This document shows positions 34,115 to 42,621 of a DNA stretch of 64,000 nt, one piece after another. The translations under genes and the position numbers were made by a program. Source of the DNA: Paenibacillus arenosi (GTDB lineage Bacteria > Bacillota > Bacilli > Paenibacillales > Paenibacillaceae); NCBI RefSeq assembly GCF_014841135.1, contig NZ_JACYTN010000024.1:1-64000 (forward strand). The letters run 5' to 3'. How positions within the stretch are numbered: the stretch's first letter is position 1; each line of letters opens with the position of its first letter. The notes below the pieces were generated by a model. It had not been told where the DNA came from, searched no databases, and saw only the letters and a program-made list of their open reading frames with translations.

Positions 34115-35377
34115 TTATTCTTGAACGTATAGCTTCTTCTGCTTCACTGCCTGATGGTTCAGGCTTGGTACCGCATTCGGATCTTGTAAATTGACGAGAT
34201 GTACATTCATGTCCTCTAAAATACCAGAATCAATCATTTGCCCAATCTCAGGAATAGCCTCATGCAAGCTAGAGCGAATCTTCTGATAAAGGACGTTGTC
34301 GATAGGCTGAGGACTGTCGATATACACATGAAGTTGGTTATGCTCTACGATGACGCGTACATCTGCTTGTTTTACATGTTGGAATACAGCATCTTCGATA
34401 TCGTATAGGCTAATTTTCTCACCATGCTTCAACTCAGGGCCAATTCGTTTGACGATAGCTTCAAATGTCGTTACATGTCGTCCATCTATCAGCTCTGTAC
34501 GGAGATCACGAACGACATCATAGGTCACATAGCGCAGGACAGGGAATCGTCTACGGACGAAAGAGGTTAGCACAAGAACTTGTTCTCCTGCAGGCAAATG
34601 GATATCAGGCAACCCTACTTCCGCAGGAGATACACCTTCTGCTGTAATGCCCTCCATCAGGACGTAGCGCCCACTGCTTGCATCATAATAAGCCATTGTG
34701 CCAACCTCGATGCTGCCATACGTATCTTTCACATCGTCAGCAGCAATACCGAATACATCTGCCATCCGCTTCCGCCATGCTGGAGCTGCTACTTCTCCTA
34801 CTAGAATGACAATTTGAATCCCCCAATCAAAGCCAGCGGGTGCCGCCTTGACGAGACGATCCAAAATGGAAGGCATCGTATACAATACTTCCGGACGATG
34901 CTCTGCGATGCAGGCCAGATGCTCTTCTACAGGCTGTTGGAACGGAATCGTCCAGCATTGCATATTTAGCTTCTCGAAGATCTCCTGCGCTGTAGCGGCC
35001 GCATGCCCCGTCCCCATATCACTGAGAGCTCTCGTTAACCCCCTGCCTTCCAGCAGCTTGCCGAACAACTGCACTTTATGCTCGACATACGCCTCCTCGT
35101 CTGCGGCATCATAACCAATTGCTTTTCTCCTTTTTCCACTCGTGCCCGATGTTCGATAGACATTCCAATTGGGTTCCTGCACTAACTCTGTCTCGTCGAA
35201 ATAAGGAAGCAGCCTATCATGTGTGAGCAATGGTAGTTTAGGCCAACTATCGATATACGCTCCTTCCAGCAGAGTCGTATACCAAGGGTAAAGCTGTTTT
35301 ACTTCCTGCAGCTTTGCTGCAACATGCGGGGCGTTTATCTCTACCATTATGGCAACCCTACTTTCAAGATTGTTCAT
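34115..35377 (-). CDS. PaaK-like adenylate-forming enzyme
   Basis: The 420-residue protein resembles phenylacetate-CoA ligase-type adenylating enzymes. It has the P-loop-like YRTSGTSGKRRK (near 73), the YGSIEVGTMAYY aryl/acyl-adenylate motif (near 219), a late TYDVVRDL hinge, and a small C-terminal domain. It should activate a carboxylic acid as an AMP ester. Placed directly before sbnA and sbnB, it may activate Dap or an acid joined to Dap. No CoA or carrier-protein partner is evident nearby. The ATG at 35377 has no clear ribosome binding site; ATG at 35347 is an alternative with a weak AGTAGGG. Substrate unknown. Confidence 0.75.
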   Translation of the reverse strand: MNNLESRVAIMVEINAPHVAAKLQEVKQLYPWYTTLLEGAYIDSWPKLPLLTHDRLLPYFDETELVQEPNWNVYRTSGTSGKRRKAIGYDAADEEAYVEHKVQLFGKLLEGRGLTRALSDMGTGHAAATAQEIFEKLNMQCWTIPFQQPVEEHLACIAEHRPEVLYTMPSILDRLVKAAPAGFDWGIQIVILVGEVAAPAWRKRMADVFGIAADDVKDTYGSIEVGTMAYYDASSGRYVLMEGITAEGVSPAEVGLPDIHLPAGEQVLVLTSFVRRRFPVLRYVTYDVVRDLRTELIDGRHVTTFEAIVKRIGPELKHGEKISLYDIEDAVFQHVKQADVRVIVEHNQLHVYIDSPQPIDNVLYQKIRSSLHEAIPEIGQMIDSGILEDMNVHLVNLQDPNAVPSLNHQAVKQKKLYVQE

Positions 35378-35468
35378 ACTATACTATGCAGAACTTTCGA
35401 GCCCGTCTGCCCAATCCTCCTTAACATGACAGGCATAGCTTATATTAAAAAGAGGTGGTGCATAGAAT

Positions 35469-36224
35469 ATGGCTACTAAAAGTAGGCGTATAGCAAGCAA
35501 GTGGATAAAAACAGCGGTACTAGTACGCAACAAAATCGTACGCCGGGCAATTCCACAGACAATGCTTTACCGAGCTTCCGCATTGGATAAGCTCCTTAGG
35601 CGTCACGGCATGGTGTATGTAAAGCCTGATCATGGTTCACAAGGTAGAGGGGTTATGCGTGTTCAGCAAAATAATGCCAAAGGCACCTCATTCTCTGTGC
35701 AACGTGGCGACCGAATCCGTTCGGGTCTTACTTGGCGCAAACTAGTTAAAGAGCTCAAACCTTATACTCGCAGCCGTGTCCATGTCGTACAACAAGGTAT
35801 CGATTTGCTTCGCTATAACGGACGATTACTAGATATAAGAGCTGTGACGCAAGTTGATCGTAAATGGAATTGGCATTTTACAGGCATGGTTGCTCGTATT
35901 GCTCAACCACGCAAAGCTGTTACAAACGGTAGTCAAGGTGCTGATATTACACCTGTTCCCTATGTCTTTACACGCACCGGTAGATCAATGGACACGTATC
36001 ATCAACTAGACGCTGATATTCGCCACCTTTGTCTAAAGGGAGCCCAAGTCCTATCTCGCAAATACCCATTTCTACAAGAGCTTGGATTCGATATCGCCCT
36101 TGATCAAAAGCTTCGCCCATGGATTCTAGAAGTAAATACGAGACCAGATATAAAGCCTTTTAGTAAAATATCCGACCTGACGATGTATAACCGCATACGA
36201 CGCTACCGCCGCAATTTTAAATAG
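35469..36224 (+). CDS. YheC/YheD-family ATP-grasp protein
   Basis: The 251-residue product belongs to the endospore coat-associated YheC/YheD group: the segment VKPDHGSQGRGVMRV at about 51-65, RALTQV-like DIRAVTQVDRKWNWHFTGMVARI, and the metal-binding end LGFDIALDQKLRPWILEVNTRPD. ATP-grasp enzymes ligate a carboxylate to an amine or thiol. It lies 91 bases from and divergent to the diaminopropionate operon, so it may either belong to spore coat assembly or act as the amide-forming partner of that operon. AGAGGTGG precedes the ATG. Confidence 0.82.
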   Translation: MATKSRRIASKWIKTAVLVRNKIVRRAIPQTMLYRASALDKLLRRHGMVYVKPDHGSQGRGVMRVQQNNAKGTSFSVQRGDRIRSGLTWRKLVKELKPYTRSRVHVVQQGIDLLRYNGRLLDIRAVTQVDRKWNWHFTGMVARIAQPRKAVTNGSQGADITPVPYVFTRTGRSMDTYHQLDADIRHLCLKGAQVLSRKYPFLQELGFDIALDQKLRPWILEVNTRPDIKPFSKISDLTMYNRIRRYRRNFK

Positions 36225-36322
36225 GTGCATCTAATAGGCTGATAGATTACTTGCTGTACAAACCGCAAGCTGGTCTATCGTTACCCTATTGCTCTGTGGC
36301 TTTTTCATAGCGCATAAAGGCA

Positions 36323-36369
36323 AAAAGGCTTACTCTCCTCAACCTCTTTTGCGGAGCGGTAAGCCTTTT
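36323..36369 (+). terminator. Terminator of the ATP-grasp gene
   Basis: AAAAGGCTTAC and GTAAGCCTTTT form an 11-bp stem around a 25-base loop, about 100 bases past the stop codon. Confidence 0.7.
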
Positions 36370-36545
36370 AGGGGTAATAGTAGACTATAAATTGAATTCT
36401 ATCGCTATTGGTTCGAATCGGTTCGGTGATTATCCTAGCTTCGCCCCGTACATATTCTAGTTGCATTCAACTCCTCTTTCTTCATAACTGCTGATCTGCC
36501 GCTACTGTTTACTGCAGCATTACATTTGTACAAATACCTTTCATT

Positions 36546-36578
36546 CGTCAACCTATTTATATTAAAATAAAGTTAACA
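36546..36578. promoter_or_regulatory. Possible BirA operator before bioA
   Basis: GTCAACC and AGTTAAC are inverted half-sites 17 bases apart, close to the Firmicutes biotin operator (GTTAACC, 15-16 bases, GGTTAAC) but with two mismatches and slightly wide spacing. No other feature was seen in 36370-36619. Confidence 0.3.
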
Positions 36579-36619
36579 TATATATATCTATGAACTAGAT
36601 GCTCCATTAGGAGGTATTT

Positions 36620-38227
36620 ATGGATCCGAAGCAGAAACAGGAACTGCTCCTGAAGGACAAGCAGTACGTATGGCATCCATTCACACAAATGAAAGACTAT
36701 GAACATAGCGATCATCTGCTTATTGAGCGTGCAGAAGGCATCTTTTTAATCGATGCGGATGGTCGCCGCTATTACGATACGGTTTCTTCGTGGTGGTGCA
36801 ACGTGCACGGGCACGGACACCCTAGAATCAAAGCGGCTATTCAGCGCCAATTGGACGCATTTGACCATATTATGTTCAGCGGACTAACACATGCGCCAGG
36901 CATTGAGCTGGCGGAAAAGCTGGTCGACATTACTCCGGAGGGCCTTAATAAAGTGTTCTACTCGGATAATGGCTCGACGGCGGTTGAAGTGGCGCTGAAA
37001 ATGTCATTCCAATATTGGCAGCAGATCGGGCTGAAGTCGAAGACGAAATTTGTCTATCTCGACGGAAGCTATCACGGCGATACGTTGGGCGCCGTAAGTG
37101 TGGGCGGCGTGGCGCTGTATCACGCCCTGTTCAAGCCGCTGCTCTTCCACGCACACCGTGTACCGGCTGCGGATTTGAGGCAGGCTCGGGGGGCGCGGGC
37201 TAAGGTGACGTCAGGGCTGGGGCAGGAGTGTAGGACAGAGTCGAAATTTGAAGCAGTACTGCAACAAACTTGTGGTAGAGAGTCAAAGCTAACGGTGGAT
37301 ATGATACAGGCTGAAGCTATGGTGCCGCAACTTGGTTCGCATCTATATCAGGAACGTGATGTAGACACGAATCTCGTGCGAGGCACGAGGAAGTCAGGCA
37401 CAAGCACAGCGAGTGAAGACACTGGTGCCGCGGCTAGGCTCGAGAGCGAGCGCAAAGTTGCGGAGCAGGCGTTAGCCGCCGTGCGCGAGCTATTTGAACG
37501 TGAAGGCGACACGATCGCAGGGATCGTCGTGGAGCCGATGCTCATGGGCGCAGGCGGCATGATTATGACGCCGGCTGCGTACATGCAAGGGCTGCGGGAG
37601 CTATGCACGCAGCATCATGTCCACCTCATCGCTGACGAGGTGGCAACGGGCTTCGGTCGTACAGGCAAAATGTTTGCCTGCGAACACGCTGGAGTGAGCC
37701 CTGACATCATGTGCCTGAGCAAAGGGCTTACAGCTGGCGTTATGCCGCTGGCCGTAACCTTATGCACGGATGCTATTTATGCTGCGTTCTATGATGACTA
37801 CCATACGCAGAAGACGTTCTTTCACGGCCATAGCTTCACCGGTAACCCGGTCGCTTGCGCCGTGGCACTTGAAAGCTTGCGCTTGTTCGAGGAAGAGAAT
37901 GTCCTCGAACGAGCGCAAGCCTCCGCCGTCGCGCTGGCAGCTGCTCTGCGCGACTCTGGATTGACCGCACTGCCGCACGTCGCTGATGTGCGCCAGCTCG
38001 GCCTCGTCGCAGCGTTCGACCTGTATGCAGATGCCGAACGCCGCGAGCCCTTCCGCCCCGAGCAGCGCATCGGGGCGACCATTTACCAAGCAGGCTTCGA
38101 AGAAGGACTCATTCTCCGCCCGCTTGGGGACACGCTCTACTTCTGGCTGCCGCTATGCGTCACGCCAGAAGAGGTGCGCGATATCGTTGCGCGCACCGTG
38201 CGTGTCCTTCGGCGCGTGTTGTCATAA
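36620..38227 (+). CDS. bioA: Adenosylmethionine-8-amino-7-oxononanoate aminotransferase with enlarged insertion
   Basis: BioA uses SAM as amino donor to make 7,8-diaminopelargonate in biotin synthesis. The core motifs are present: YVWHPFTQM (15-23), [26 protein letters not shown] (116-128), [16 protein letters not shown], the PLP-binding [19 protein letters not shown] and the Schiff-base Lys in CLSKGL (near 368). The protein is 535 residues, against about 440 usual: between about 186 and 290 there is an extra hydrophilic stretch of roughly 70-80 residues ([19 protein letters not shown]...). The reading frame is open throughout, so the insert is translated. No other biotin gene is nearby. The 3' third is clearly GC-rich. 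Confidence 0.9.
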   Translation: MDPKQKQELLLKDKQYVWHPFTQMKDYEHSDHLLIERAEGIFLIDADGRRYYDTVSSWWCNVHGHGHPRIKAAIQRQLDAFDHIMFSGLTHAPGIELAEKLVDITPEGLNKVFYSDNGSTAVEVALKMSFQYWQQIGLKSKTKFVYLDGSYHGDTLGAVSVGGVALYHALFKPLLFHAHRVPAADLRQARGARAKVTSGLGQECRTESKFEAVLQQTCGRESKLTVDMIQAEAMVPQLGSHLYQERDVDTNLVRGTRKSGTSTASEDTGAAARLESERKVAEQALAAVRELFEREGDTIAGIVVEPMLMGAGGMIMTPAAYMQGLRELCTQHHVHLIADEVATGFGRTGKMFACEHAGVSPDIMCLSKGLTAGVMPLAVTLCTDAIYAAFYDDYHTQKTFFHGHSFTGNPVACAVALESLRLFEEENVLERAQASAVALAAALRDSGLTALPHVADVRQLGLVAAFDLYADAERREPFRPEQRIGATIYQAGFEEGLILRPLGDTLYFWLPLCVTPEEVRDIVARTVRVLRRVLS

Positions 38228-38302
38228 CGACTCCCACACGCCGAACCCAACAGCGAGGGGGACTCCGTTACCAATCCGTAAACGGAGCCCTCCTCGCCCA
38301 AC

Positions 38303-38347
38303 AAAGAAGCGCTTGTCCTTAACAATCCCAGGACAGGCGCTTCTTTC
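38303..38347 (+). terminator. Terminator of bioA
   Basis: AAGAAGCGC-TTGTCCT pairs with AGGACAG-GCGCTTCTT, followed by TTTC. A second, imperfect long hairpin (GCGAGG...CCTCGC, about 38253-38297) lies just before it. Confidence 0.75.
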
Positions 38348-38437
38348 ACTTACTACCACTTGCTTCTCATTTTTATCTGACATCCCAACAGCACCCTGTA
38401 GTCTCCGCTCAGCTAATTTAGTAATGCTACAGCCTAG

Positions 38438-39421
38438 CTAGAAGCGAACACGCAGACGGTTAAGTAATTTAATCATCACATAGCCAATAAGAAGTCCAAC
38501 ACCAAATCCGATCCCGTAGCCAATTTTTCCACTGTAATGTTGATGATATACATAAAATCCGAAAAATAACCCGCTGCTTATCGCAAAGCCGATAATTAAA
38601 ATTTTCTCCCATATGGGAACAACAACCCACTTCCCGTTATGTTCAGCATGATTGAAACGATAGTGAACTATCCCTAGTCCAATTGTAACTAGCAAAATAA
38701 ACAAGGAAGGATAACTGCCATACTGCATATCAAAAAAATAAGTAGTTAGCGGATAGTGATTATAATTCTGTAGTATTGAAATCTCATAAAGATGAGAGAC
38801 CGTTCTGAAACTCCATCTTATAAACTCCGGATAATATATGACGACAAACGTAAATGCAATATGCGCTACTAACGAACCGCTAATCGTACCGACAAACATA
38901 CCGATTGAATATGCAGACAGAACCACAAGCAGAAGCTTCCCTATATACGTAACATAATCTTCCCACATCATCATAAAGCTAAAATCCAAAGCATATAGCA
39001 TGACGATATCGAGCAATACATTTATCAATATAGAAATAACTATAAACGTTACACCAATCAATAACTTCGTTATATACATTTGACTACGAGAATATGGCAA
39101 TGAAAAGCTAAGCTCCTGTCTATGAGCGTGTCGTTCTAGACCAAGCTGATAGATAGCCAAAATCAAACTCATTACTATCATCGTAGATAAAAAGCTTGAT
39201 AATAAATCCGTCACCATCCAGAAGCCAGCTGGGGTCTCTTTCAACTCTCTAATGATATGCATGAGTTCCCCATAGATTTCCCCTGACTGCATTATAGAAT
39301 AATAACGAATATGCGTATAAGGAAGCGCAAAAAATCCAACGACGAGCATCGCAAGCAGCATCAGCCTCGCCTGCCTAAATTCCTTCCACCACAATCCTCG
39401 ATCAAAAAGGTTACGCAGCAT
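38438..39421 (-). CDS. ABC transporter permease (YtrC/ABC-2 type)
   Basis: The 327-residue integral membrane protein has seven or more hydrophobic helices and a large extracytoplasmic loop after the first, with the segment RHAHRQELSFSLPYSRSQMYITKLL typical of ABC-2 permeases. It should form the channel for the ATPase encoded just upstream. Two ATGs lie close together; the one at 39421 has AGGAGG 8 bases away and overlaps the ATPase gene by 11 bases. It is last in the GntR-ATPase-permease operon. In Bacillus, YtrA-controlled transporters respond to cell-wall antibiotics; the substrate here is unknown. Confidence 0.85.
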   Translation of the reverse strand: MLRNLFDRGLWWKEFRQARLMLLAMLVVGFFALPYTHIRYYSIMQSGEIYGELMHIIRELKETPAGFWMVTDLLSSFLSTMIVMSLILAIYQLGLERHAHRQELSFSLPYSRSQMYITKLLIGVTFIVISILINVLLDIVMLYALDFSFMMMWEDYVTYIGKLLLVVLSAYSIGMFVGTISGSLVAHIAFTFVVIYYPEFIRWSFRTVSHLYEISILQNYNHYPLTTYFFDMQYGSYPSLFILLVTIGLGIVHYRFNHAEHNGKWVVVPIWEKILIIGFAISSGLFFGFYVYHQHYSGKIGYGIGFGVGLLIGYVMIKLLNRLRVRF

Positions 39422-40286
39422 CGCCATCACCTCCTGACTTCCATGTGAACCAATCTTCAAGCGTTAAGGGTAATTCGTCAATGAGCAGTTTACTGTTATC
39501 ACTCAGAAGCGTATACAACTCATCAGATTCCATCAACACTGTATGTACAGGACCAATCTGCTGTAAAACGTGAACGCAAGGCTGATCCAGCATCTGAGCA
39601 GATGCACCCTCTGTAAACACAATTTGCAGCTTGCGTACTTGCTGCTGCAATTGCTCTAACGTCCACTGCTCATCGGTCTTACCATCCCGCAGCAAAACAA
39701 TTTTGTCCGCTATTCGATCTAGCTCATGGAGCATATGCGTAGAAATGACGATGCTGCTTTCTGGTGTCAGTGCCCCCATTATGATTGCGAGCAATTGCTT
39801 CTTAGCGATGACATCTACCCCATTCGTCGGTTCATCCAACAAAATATATCGCGCCCTCGTAGCAAGTCCTAACGTTGTACTGAAGAGCATTTTCATTCCC
39901 TTAGACAGTTTGCGCACCTTCTGTCCTTCCGCCAAACCGAATTCCTTAAGTGTGATCTGGAAAAAGTCCATATCGAATTTTGGATAAATCCGCGCAAACA
40001 TTTTAGCGCACTCCCCCAGCCCGTAGCCTTCCAACGCAGTTGGCGCATCTGGGATAAATACGAGATCTCGCTTCACTTCCGGCTTCGTATGAACATCAAT
40101 GCCATCCAACGTTACTTTTCCGCCATCAGGGTCATATATACCCACTATCGTACGCAGCATCGTTGTCTTTCCTGTTCCATTCCTTCCGAGCAATCCTACA
40201 ATTTGGCCAGGCTCTACCTCAAAGGATGCTCCACTTAGTACTTGCCTGTTGTCGATACGTTTTGCAATCGTTTCAATCCGCAGCAT
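39411..40286 (-). CDS. ABC transporter ATP-binding protein (YtrB-like)
   Basis: The 291-residue ATPase has Walker A GRNGTGKT (near 38), the signature LSKGM (near 132), Walker B YILLDEPTNGVD and the switch His in STHMLHELD. A C-terminal extension of about 80 residues follows the ATPase core. ATG at 40286 has GGGGAGG 8 bases upstream; the gene overlaps the upstream GntR gene by 14 bases and the downstream permease gene by 11. The ABC pair is of the export/sensing kind. Confidence 0.9.
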   Translation of the reverse strand: MLRIETIAKRIDNRQVLSGASFEVEPGQIVGLLGRNGTGKTTMLRTIVGIYDPDGGKVTLDGIDVHTKPEVKRDLVFIPDAPTALEGYGLGECAKMFARIYPKFDMDFFQITLKEFGLAEGQKVRKLSKGMKMLFSTTLGLATRARYILLDEPTNGVDVIAKKQLLAIIMGALTPESSIVISTHMLHELDRIADKIVLLRDGKTDEQWTLEQLQQQVRKLQIVFTEGASAQMLDQPCVHVLQQIGPVHTVLMESDELYTLLSDNSKLLIDELPLTLEDWFTWKSGGDGDAA

Positions 40287-40668
40287 GATAACCCTCCCCA
40301 AGCATATGACTTGCTTCGTCTACCATTTCTCGAAATTGTGCTTTCGTCATACCTAGATGCTTCGCTTCCACCGTTAAACGCTGCAGCTCATGCCGAAGTG
40401 CTTCGATACGCTCTGCTGCCATTCTAGGAACCGATGGCTCTAATACGAATGTTCCCTTCCCTCTAATCGTCTGGATCACTCCCTGACGTTCAAGCTCTTG
40501 ATAAGCTTTACTTACCGTATTTGGATTAATTAATAACGTAGAAGACAGTTCTCTTACCGAAGGTACTTTGTCTCCAGCCTTCATGATGTCTTTAGCAACT
40601 AGCTCTTTCATTTGCTCTACAATTTGCTCATAAATAGGAGAAGAACTTCGTTGTTGCAGCTGTATCAT
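40273..40668 (-). CDS. GntR-family repressor, YtrA subfamily
   Basis: The 131-residue regulator has the GntR winged helix at about 8-75 (PIYEQIVEQMKELVAKDIMKAGDKVPSVRELSSTLLINPNTVSKAYQELERQGVI) and the short all-helical C-terminal tail typical of the YtrA subfamily. It heads an ABC transporter operon. The gap upstream holds a perfect match to the YtrA operator, directly after a strong promoter, so it most likely represses its own operon. ATG at 40668 with AAGGAGG 6 bases away is chosen over TTG at 40674. Confidence 0.93.
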   Translation of the reverse strand: MIQLQQRSSSPIYEQIVEQMKELVAKDIMKAGDKVPSVRELSSTLLINPNTVSKAYQELERQGVIQTIRGKGTFVLEPSVPRMAAERIEALRHELQRLTVEAKHLGMTKAQFREMVDEASHMLGEGYHAAD

Positions 40669-40808
40669 GTTCAACCTCCTTCCTACTCCATCTCAATCGA
40701 TAAAAATCTTCCAGTAGGTATGTTACGAGATGATATATCGTCTACACCTCTCATTTATCTGGCCCACTAACGGCGATTTCACTTAATGCAGCGATAAACC
40801 GTAAATTA

Positions 40809-40841
40809 GTTAAGTGTATTATTTGAAGTAGTACACTTAAC
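40809..40841. promoter_or_regulatory. YtrA-type operator
   Basis: GTTAAGTGTA and TACACTTAAC are exact inverted arms 13 bases apart. The core AGTGTA-N13-TACACT equals the operator described for Bacillus subtilis YtrA. It sits just downstream of the -10 box of the GntR-ABC operon promoter. Confidence 0.85.
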
Positions 40842-40843
40842 AC

Positions 40844-40872
40844 ACAATAAACCACCATCCTTGAATTGTCAA
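40844..40872 (-). promoter_or_regulatory. Sigma-A promoter of the GntR-ABC operon
   Basis: On the minus strand TTGACA (40872-40867) and TATTGT (40849-40844) are 17 bases apart. The YtrA-type operator begins 3 bases downstream of the -10 element. Confidence 0.75.
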
Positions 40873-40987
40873 ATTTTTCTCATTTTTGTAACCAACTAAT
40901 CATGAAGTTTTGCATACAACAGCTACTCACTATGATACAATCACCTGTAAAACCGAATCGAACCGTTGAAGATAAGGAGGAAGCGCT

Positions 40988-41965
40988 TTGAGCTATCATT
41001 TTAATTTGAATATGCTAGGTGAGTCCGATATGGGTAATCGTAAAGAAACGCTTTACGGGAGCCGCGTCGTTCGAGGAACACTTCATTTGCCCCCAGGAGG
41101 AGCAAAAGCCGTACAAGGCACACTTCTCATCTGCCACGGATTTAAAGGTTTCAAAGATTGGGGATTCTTCCCCTTTGCTGCTGAACAACTCGCTATTTTA
41201 ACGAATCTGAATGTCGTTCGTTTCAACTTCTCACACAATGGTGTAGGTGCTGACATGGGCTCATTCAGTGAACCTGAACGCTTCGCCGTGAATACATATG
41301 AACGCGAACAAGAGGATTTGGCGTCTGTACTGGCACTTGTCCATTCGGAAGCTTTTAAGCAATGGAAAGAACAATTATATGCCAGCTTAGCTTTATCCAA
41401 CCCGATTCGCATTCCCTCCTTTGATTCACGCATGCTTGTCCAAGCCGATCACACCTCTAATGAACCTATATTTATTCTGGGGCACAGCCGTGGCGGTGCA
41501 ACGGCATTGTTGTATGCACTTGATTATTCCGAGCATATTGCAGGCGTCCTTACCTGGAATGGAGTCACCAATGTCGATCTCTTCTCTACGGAGCAAAAAG
41601 AAAATCTTCGTACAACAGGTCGTTCACAAGTGATCAATGCACGTACGGGAGAAGCTCTTCCACTAGATGCCGTAGTGCTAGAGGACTTAGAACGAAATGC
41701 CGATAAATATCAAATTATTGAGCGTATGTCTACTGCTCAGTTTCCTCTTATTATGATTCAGGGCTCTAACGATCTACCAGGATTTTGCGAAGGTTCATCA
41801 CGATTACAGCAGCAATATAAAGAAGCTGAGTGGGTTATTATTGACGAGGCAGGACATACATTTCAGGCCGTGCATCCCTTCCAAGGCACAACTCCCCAGC
41901 TAAATGAGGCAATTGAGCATAGTGCAGCATGGTTGAAGAAGCAATTGCAGTGCCGTGATAAGTAA
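40988..41965 (+). CDS. Alpha/beta hydrolase
   Basis: The 325-residue protein has the alpha/beta hydrolase triad: nucleophile Ser167 in GHSRGG, probable Asp262 in GSNDLPG and His290 in DEAGHTF; ICHGFKGFKDWGFFPF (near 48-63) forms the oxyanion region. It is a cytoplasmic hydrolase, perhaps an esterase or peptidase of the dienelactone hydrolase-like kind; the substrate is unknown. The TTG start is 8 bases after AAGGAGG, so it is well supported. It is transcribed alone, divergent from the GntR-ABC operon. Confidence 0.85.
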   Translation: MSYHFNLNMLGESDMGNRKETLYGSRVVRGTLHLPPGGAKAVQGTLLICHGFKGFKDWGFFPFAAEQLAILTNLNVVRFNFSHNGVGADMGSFSEPERFAVNTYEREQEDLASVLALVHSEAFKQWKEQLYASLALSNPIRIPSFDSRMLVQADHTSNEPIFILGHSRGGATALLYALDYSEHIAGVLTWNGVTNVDLFSTEQKENLRTTGRSQVINARTGEALPLDAVVLEDLERNADKYQIIERMSTAQFPLIMIQGSNDLPGFCEGSSRLQQQYKEAEWVIIDEAGHTFQAVHPFQGTTPQLNEAIEHSAAWLKKQLQCRDK

Positions 41966-42621
41966 GGTAAACGAAAGTGCTTTTGTAGAGGATAAGTAAT
42001 AGTTGAATACTATTAGATTTGCAACCTGCCCCATTCCGACCATACAGACAACAAATAGATGCCTTGTTCAATCGAAAATGAAGGTGGTTAGTTCAGCTTA
42101 ATTGTGCTAATCACCATTTGAGCATAAGATCAGTAGGCCGCAAAACAAGAGTTGAGTTTAACAAGCATCGTTTTTGATGGTTTCGTTTGCGCACAAAGAA
42201 CATATCGCTAATTTGTCCACACAAAAGTGGACACGACCAACATATAACTGGGTTTGAACAACTTATTGTTGTAAGCAATAGATGTAGTGTATTAAACCTC
42301 ATTAATGTCTATATATAGAGTGTACCGTGCGGCTCCATCTATCTCTTGTTTTAAAATTAGTGCTTAGAAAGACATTGTTGTGCTTTTTTCCACCTGTAGT
42401 GGACTTGTCTAATTGGTATGCATGGATAACATTAACTAAGGAATTACCTCGTGACTTGTAGCAGTGTCGCATTTCATTTTATTTTATTTATTTCACTTTT
42501 CTCTTCTTTACTGTTCTGCACGTTACTTTATGTTACTGCTCAGCTCTATTCATTTCTGTTCTTCACTTCGTTCAGCATAGCAACACAAATACTAATGATA
42601 TCGCGAGAGGTTTATGACATC
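41966..42621. repeat. Intergenic region with paired GTCCAC hairpins
   Basis: GTCCAC-N6-GTGGAC lies near 42218-42235 and TCCAC-N5-GTGGA near 42391-42405, in roughly inverted surroundings (AATTTGTCCAC against GTGGACTTGTC). This may be the scar of a small non-coding mobile element. No gene is supported between the hydrolase stop and the antiporter start, apart from an upstream in-frame extension (42451-42621) of the antiporter frame. Confidence 0.3.
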
